Shown here piece by piece: positions 7,119 through 9,964 of a stretch of 9,964 bases of DNA; position 1 is the first letter of the stretch; the number at the start of each line of letters is the position of its first letter. Origin of the DNA: Planctomycetaceae bacterium (GTDB taxonomy: Bacteria; Planctomycetota; Planctomycetia; Pirellulales; Thermoguttaceae); assembly GCA_031283515.1 (NCBI GenBank), contig JAITBS010000256.1, positions 1 through 9,964 on the forward strand, in the 5' to 3' direction. The notes under the pieces were generated by a model. That model had not been told where the DNA came from, made no database searches, and worked only from the letters and a program-made list of their open reading frames with translations. The position numbers were made by a program, and so were the translations under genes.

Positions 7119-8171
7119 ATGAATCGACGTGATTTTCTCAAGACCTCTATTGTTTTAACCGGCACCGGTTTAACGGTAAGTTCTTTGTTTGCTCAACCGA
7201 AGGATTATTTTATTAGTAACGGCGGTGAGAATCCGCCGCAACATTTAACAGGTTATCCTGATACGGCTGGGGGCAAACATCAGTTATTTCAGTTGTGGGT
7301 TCGTAACCAAAACAATGTTGTTTTGACATCATACCGAGCACACAAAACATTGAAGTATCCTTATTTTTATCCTGTAACCGGACCGCTTAGCGGTTTATCA
7401 CTGACGGCTGAAACCGCCATGCCATGGCCGCATCACCGATCACTATTTTTTGGTCTTGATCGGGTGAATGGCGGCAATTACTGGCAGGATTCACTCAATC
7501 GCGGACAAATTATTTCACAAGGTCCGTCGTTTGTCAAAGATGAGAATGGAAAATACAAAATTGACACGGCAAGTGTTGAGATTTCAGATTGTTGCCACTG
7601 GGTTCCGCAAGGCGATTCGGAACTAAGGAACCAACAAGAACTTTCTCCAATTATTGAAGATCAACGTCATTTTGTTATCAAAATTCTTGATGAACGCCGT
7701 TATATTTTGGATGCGAATATTGTTGTGAGGGCGTTGACGGATGTGAAGGTGGAGCAGACGAATCATGGTTTATTTGGAGTACGTTGTGCTCCTGATATTG
7801 CTCCGACGGGTGGTGGTATTTTGGTCAATGCGGATGGTGTTCAGGGTCAGGCGAATACACTGGGGAAACCTTCACGTTGGATGGCTTTTTATGGTAAGCG
7901 TGCGGGTCTGAAGGAAGAAGTTGTTGAGGGGATTGCCGTATTTTGTCCATCCCAAGCACCGCATCCGGCATTTGAGAATTGCCCGTGGTTTACGAGAGAT
8001 TACGGTAACTGTTCGCCGACTCCCATGCTTTGGATTCCAAAAGATAAACCGTTCCTACTGCCTAAGGGTGACGAATTGAAACTTCGTTATCGTGTTGTTG
8101 CTTTTGGAGGAACTCCCGAAGAAGCAGACTTAAATGGGTTGTGGAACCAATTTGATACCGCAACTTCCTGA
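7119..8171 (+). CDS. Tat-exported DUF6807 (PmoA-like) family protein
   Basis: A 350-residue protein. The N-terminus MNRRDFLKTS plus a hydrophobic stretch is a twin-arginine signal, with likely cleavage after FA at residue 25. The body matches the DUF6807 family, formerly labelled PmoA-like (Pfam PF14100): HKTLKYPYFYPVTGPLSGL near 75-93, MPWPHHRSLFFG at 101-112 with its His pair (H105, H106), then NGGNYW, NHGLFGVR at 215-222, GKPSRW at 239-244, and CPWFTRDYGNCSP at 288-300. The family is widespread in Planctomycetota and Bacteroidota, often near sugar-degradation genes. The conserved His residues and beta-rich fold suggest a carbohydrate-related periplasmic role; despite the old name there is no link to methane oxidation. 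It appears monocistronic, with a good Shine-Dalgarno sequence and a large inverted repeat downstream. Length is normal for the family and nothing looks broken. Confidence 0.9.
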   Translation: MNRRDFLKTSIVLTGTGLTVSSLFAQPKDYFISNGGENPPQHLTGYPDTAGGKHQLFQLWVRNQNNVVLTSYRAHKTLKYPYFYPVTGPLSGLSLTAETAMPWPHHRSLFFGLDRVNGGNYWQDSLNRGQIISQGPSFVKDENGKYKIDTASVEISDCCHWVPQGDSELRNQQELSPIIEDQRHFVIKILDERRYILDANIVVRALTDVKVEQTNHGLFGVRCAPDIAPTGGGILVNADGVQGQANTLGKPSRWMAFYGKRAGLKEEVVEGIAVFCPSQAPHPAFENCPWFTRDYGNCSPTPMLWIPKDKPFLLPKGDELKLRYRVVAFGGTPEEADLNGLWNQFDTATS

Positions 8172-8220
8172 TTGTTAGGAATTTGTTTGAGAGTAATCAA
8201 CGCTACAATTCAGTAGTTGA

Positions 8221-8301
8221 TAGTGGAGAGTTGCTAGTGGAGAGTGCCGCAATGCGGATTACTACCAAAACGGTAGTATTCCGCCTGCGAACTCTCCACT
8301 A
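8221..8301. repeat. Large nested inverted repeat (REP-like hairpin)
   Basis: TAGTGGAGAGTT (8221-8232) is perfectly inverted as AACTCTCCACTA (8290-8301), and 11 bases of it repeat directly at 8235-8245. Nested inside is a 13-bp stem with one mismatch, GCGGATTACTACC (8254-8266) with GGTAGTATTCCGC (8272-8284), around the loop AAAAC. This could fold as a long hairpin in RNA or a cruciform in DNA. It begins 50 bp after the DUF6807 stop codon and may end or stabilise that message, or be a dispersed palindromic repeat. It lacks the U-tract of a classical terminator. Confidence 0.65.
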
Positions 8302-8573
8302 CTCGCTTGATCTACGGCTATGAAAAATTCCACCCTTTCGGGGTAAAGAATCAAAAATAATAATTCCGCTGAAAGATTACCAAAAAATACAATATTAATC
8401 AATTTTCCTCTTGCCGGAAAAATGCGTATTTTGTATGATTCGACAATTAATTGGGCAATCTTAGTTATTGTATTGTGAACGATAAGAGTGATTGTCTTGA
8501 ATGGCGGTCAGTAGAACATCGCGCCTAAACCCCTCATAAATGTCTAAAAAATAAAAAAAGAAAGGAACTTCCA
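8302..8573. other. Intergenic region before flgD
   Basis: No gene is seen here. The stretch is AT-rich with no convincing sigma70, sigma28 or sigma54 promoter that I can place. AAAGGAA at 8561-8567 is a good Shine-Dalgarno sequence, six bases before the flgD ATG at 8574. Confidence 0.5.
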
Positions 8574-8996
8574 ATGTCCAGTGTTGACAGTACCAACTCC
8601 TATTTGAATACATTGAACTCCAATTATTCAACCACCACAAATTCAGATCGAATAAATGATCTGACAATGGCTGATTTTATCAAAATGATGACCGCCGAAT
8701 TACAAAATCAAGACCCGACAAATCCCATGAGTAATACCGATATGCTCTCACAAATCGGACAAATTCGATCAATTACTTCAAATGATAAACTTTCATCAAG
8801 TATTGAGGCGTTGACACTCGGACAATCACTCGCCACCGCATCAAGCCTCATCGGAAAAAAAATTACCGGCTCCGATAAAAATGATAACCAAATCACCGGA
8901 AAAGTTGATAAAATCACCATCGAAGACGGCACTACAACGTTACATGTCGGTTCTTCGGAAATCACTATCAATAGCATTAAATCAATCGATAGCTGA
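8574..8996 (+). CDS. flgD: Flagellar hook-capping/assembly protein FlgD (short form)
   Basis: A 140-residue protein. Residues 35-67 (FIKMMTAELQNQDPTNPM, then SNTDMLSQIGQIRSI) are the hallmark N-terminal FlgD motif. SLIGKKI at 91-97 followed by a small beta-rich region (about 105-140) fits the Tudor-like part. The larger C-terminal Ig-like domain of enterobacterial FlgD is absent; the length is like the short FlgD of Bacillus. FlgD is exported by the flagellar type III system and caps the growing hook so that FlgE subunits can polymerise. There is no cleavable signal, as expected. Start fixed by the Shine-Dalgarno sequence at 8561-8567. Neither flgE nor fliK follows: a terminator and an opposite-strand gene come next, so this flgD stands alone. 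Confidence 0.93.
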   Translation: MSSVDSTNSYLNTLNSNYSTTTNSDRINDLTMADFIKMMTAELQNQDPTNPMSNTDMLSQIGQIRSITSNDKLSSSIEALTLGQSLATASSLIGKKITGSDKNDNQITGKVDKITIEDGTTTLHVGSSEITINSIKSIDS

Positions 8997-9023
8997 ATCT
9001 CCGCAAAAATCGTTCCGAAAGGG

Positions 9024-9053
9024 CAATGGTGAAATGTGGCGTGTTGACCATTG
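9024..9053 (+). other. Short inverted repeat after flgD
   Basis: CAATGGT (9024-9030) and ACCATTG (9047-9053) form a 7-bp stem with a 16-nt loop, immediately before the main terminator. It may help termination or RNA stability, or be chance. Confidence 0.25.
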
Positions 9054-9059
9054 AGAAAA

Positions 9060-9092
9060 CCCCTTTGTTTTCAGAATAAAGGGGCTTTTTTT
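9060..9092 (+). terminator. Rho-independent terminator, probably bidirectional
   Basis: CCCCTTT (9060-9066) pairs with AAAGGGG (9078-9084), followed by C and seven T residues (9086-9092). This is a classical intrinsic terminator for flgD. Read on the minus strand, the same stem is followed by TTTTC, so it probably also ends the converging minus-strand pair. Confidence 0.85.
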
Positions 9093-9104
9093 AATTACAA
9101 AAAA

Positions 9105-9563
9105 TCACTTAAAACAAAATTTCCAAATTACCATTCCAAAAGCAATACCAGTACCAAATAGACCAATAACATTACGAACAGTAATTATAAACGACTGCCA
9201 ATTTTTGTTTATCGCATCATTTAACGTTTTATTTAACTCTTCACGAGCAATTTCCCATTTTTTTGAAATTGTTGATATTTCCTCAAGACTTTTTTCAATT
9301 TGTTGAGAATATGTTTTTTTATCCCTCGTATTTTTTAAAAGTTCCATAATATCTTCTATTTTTCGGCAATCTTCTAAAAAATCATGTATTATATTAGAAA
9401 TGACAATCAATTTATAATCTTCACGAAATATTTTACATATATCAACATAAAAAAGAATTTGAGCATCTAATATATCGTAACTGGCTCGTTCACAATGATT
9501 GATGGCTTTCTGAAAATTTTCTTTTTTATCAGATTCGGAAATATCAGGATCAAATGTACGCAT
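9105..9563 (-). CDS. Helical protein with C-terminal membrane anchor (open part of an interrupted gene)
   Basis: This is the longest ATG-started frame, 152 residues beginning MRTFDPDISESDKKENF. It is rich in charged helices, with possible coiled coil over DIMELLKNTRDKKTYSQQ and the SLEEISTISKKWEIAREEL stretch. It ends in one hydrophobic helix (about 124-150, FIITVRNVIGLFGTGIAFG onward) followed by a short tail, so it is likely a tail-anchored or single-span membrane protein. I do not recognise the family. The Met here is probably internal: the frame continues upstream as convincing protein (HAGIIIPAINELRYAGCHV) with no start codon until after a stop. The ATG at 9563 may still serve for reinitiation. 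It converges on flgD and shares its terminator. Confidence 0.6.
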   Translation of the reverse strand: MRTFDPDISESDKKENFQKAINHCERASYDILDAQILFYVDICKIFREDYKLIVISNIIHDFLEDCRKIEDIMELLKNTRDKKTYSQQIEKSLEEISTISKKWEIAREELNKTLNDAINKNWQSFIITVRNVIGLFGTGIAFGMVIWKFCFK

Positions 9564-9740
9564 TACGTGGCAACCGGCGTAACGAAGTTCATTAATCGCA
9601 GGAATAATAATCCCAGCATGTATCGTTTTATTTTTAATCGAATATTCTGCCCTTTTAAGATGAGATTCTGCTGTCGAAAAAGCACAACAATATTATTTAA
9701 TTAGTGAATCAATATCAGTGGGTGTATTTTCATTAGTCAT
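9105..9740 (-). pseudogene. Full-length version of the same gene, interrupted by TAA at codon 16
   Basis: The gene most likely starts at the ATG at 9738-9740, whose first bases overlap the stop of the upstream gene (ATGA). It reads MTNENTPTDIDSLIK, then TAA (9693-9695), then continues in the same frame as YCCAFSTAESHLKRAEYS and on to the C-terminal membrane helix. Between the TAA and the Met at 9563 there is no ATG, GTG or TTG in frame, yet the 43 residues look like real protein. The intact product would be about 211 residues. A nonsense mutation or a sequencing error is the simplest cause. UAA is not a known selenocysteine or pyrrolysine codon, so programmed readthrough is unlikely. Confidence 0.6.
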
Positions 9741-9958
9741 TTTAGAAAACTATAGTTATCATTTTTCTTACGTAATTGATCTATATCAGATTCCGTAAGA
9801 TAATGTCCTTGTTGCAGTGACGTATTACCGCGCGATAATGTACTAACAATATGTCTCACACTTGATTCAATCGCTGCCTGATGTTGTTCGTCACTGATCG
9901 GTTTGGGTAAATCAGAACACACAAAATCTTTGATTTTTTCAATTATTTTTTTGAACAT
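9737..9958 (-). CDS. Small unknown protein, first gene of a coupled pair
   Basis: A 73-residue protein from MFKKIIEKIKDFVCS to a terminal NDNYSFLK. The N-terminal 15 residues form an amphipathic, basic helix. The rest is mostly helical with a notable stretch SRGNTSLQQGHYLTESDIDQ followed by LRKKN, which has the look of a conserved motif (RGN-x-x-L-Q-x-G-x-x-x-T-x-x-D). I do not recognise a named family. Its TGA stop overlaps the ATG of the next gene by 4 bp (ATGA), a sign of translational coupling, so the two products probably work together, perhaps at the membrane where the partner is anchored. Its promoter lies beyond the window edge. Confidence 0.65.
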   Translation of the reverse strand: MFKKIIEKIKDFVCSDLPKPISDEQHQAAIESSVRHIVSTLSRGNTSLQQGHYLTESDIDQLRKKNDNYSFLK

Positions 9959-9964
9959 AAGTAT

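Noticed and set aside
7119..8171. Methane monooxygenase subunit (PmoA)
   Set aside because: Only the old family label suggests it. The protein is a soluble, Tat-exported beta-rich protein with no membrane helices like those of true PmoA.
8708..8977. 89-residue minus-strand ORF
   Set aside because: It is fully antisense to flgD, whose identity is clear.
9693..9695. Programmed stop-codon readthrough
   Set aside because: The codon is TAA, not the TGA or TAG used for selenocysteine or pyrrolysine, and I see no obvious recoding structure.
9495..9704. 69-residue plus-strand ORF
   Set aside because: It is antisense to the interrupted minus-strand gene, whose frame reads as better protein across the same stretch.

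Overview
The window looks like a moderately AT-rich chromosome segment from the Planctomycetota. This rests on gene content: a planctomycete-style BatA/von Willebrand factor A membrane protein, a Tat-exported DUF6807 (PmoA-like) protein, a short FlgD, and a small unknown protein paired with a SNF2 helicase. Several genes also lack a Shine-Dalgarno sequence. No rRNA, tRNA, CRISPR array or intact transposase is visible, and the lineage is an inference.

Left part (about 1-4257, + strand). After a very AT-rich leader comes a tight three-gene run. First is a 285-residue protein with a C-terminal BRCT domain, whose N-terminal half reads like a DnaQ-type exonuclease fold that has lost its catalytic residues. 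A 170-residue unknown protein starts 4 bp later. It overlaps by 17 bp a protein of about 884 residues with the order unknown N-terminus, HARE-HTH, SNF2 helicase, Mrr-type nuclease. Together they look like a DNA-surveillance, repair or restriction cassette that I cannot match to a named system. This is the most interesting part of the window. The first 49 bases may hold the end of a methyltransferase-like frame.

Middle (4258-7118). A near-perfect sigma70-type promoter drives a 54-codon ORF that runs into the 3' end of the minus-strand BatA/vWA gene. That gene carries an in-frame tract of six 18-bp repeats and has no MoxR or DUF58 partner beside it. Between it and the next gene is a strongly palindromic, MITE-like element.

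Right part (7119-9964). A Tat-exported DUF6807 protein is followed by an intergenic region with a large perfect inverted repeat. Then come a stand-alone flgD and a probably bidirectional terminator. Last is a minus-strand pair of unknown genes coupled by an ATGA overlap. The second gene of the pair is interrupted by an in-frame TAA at codon 16.
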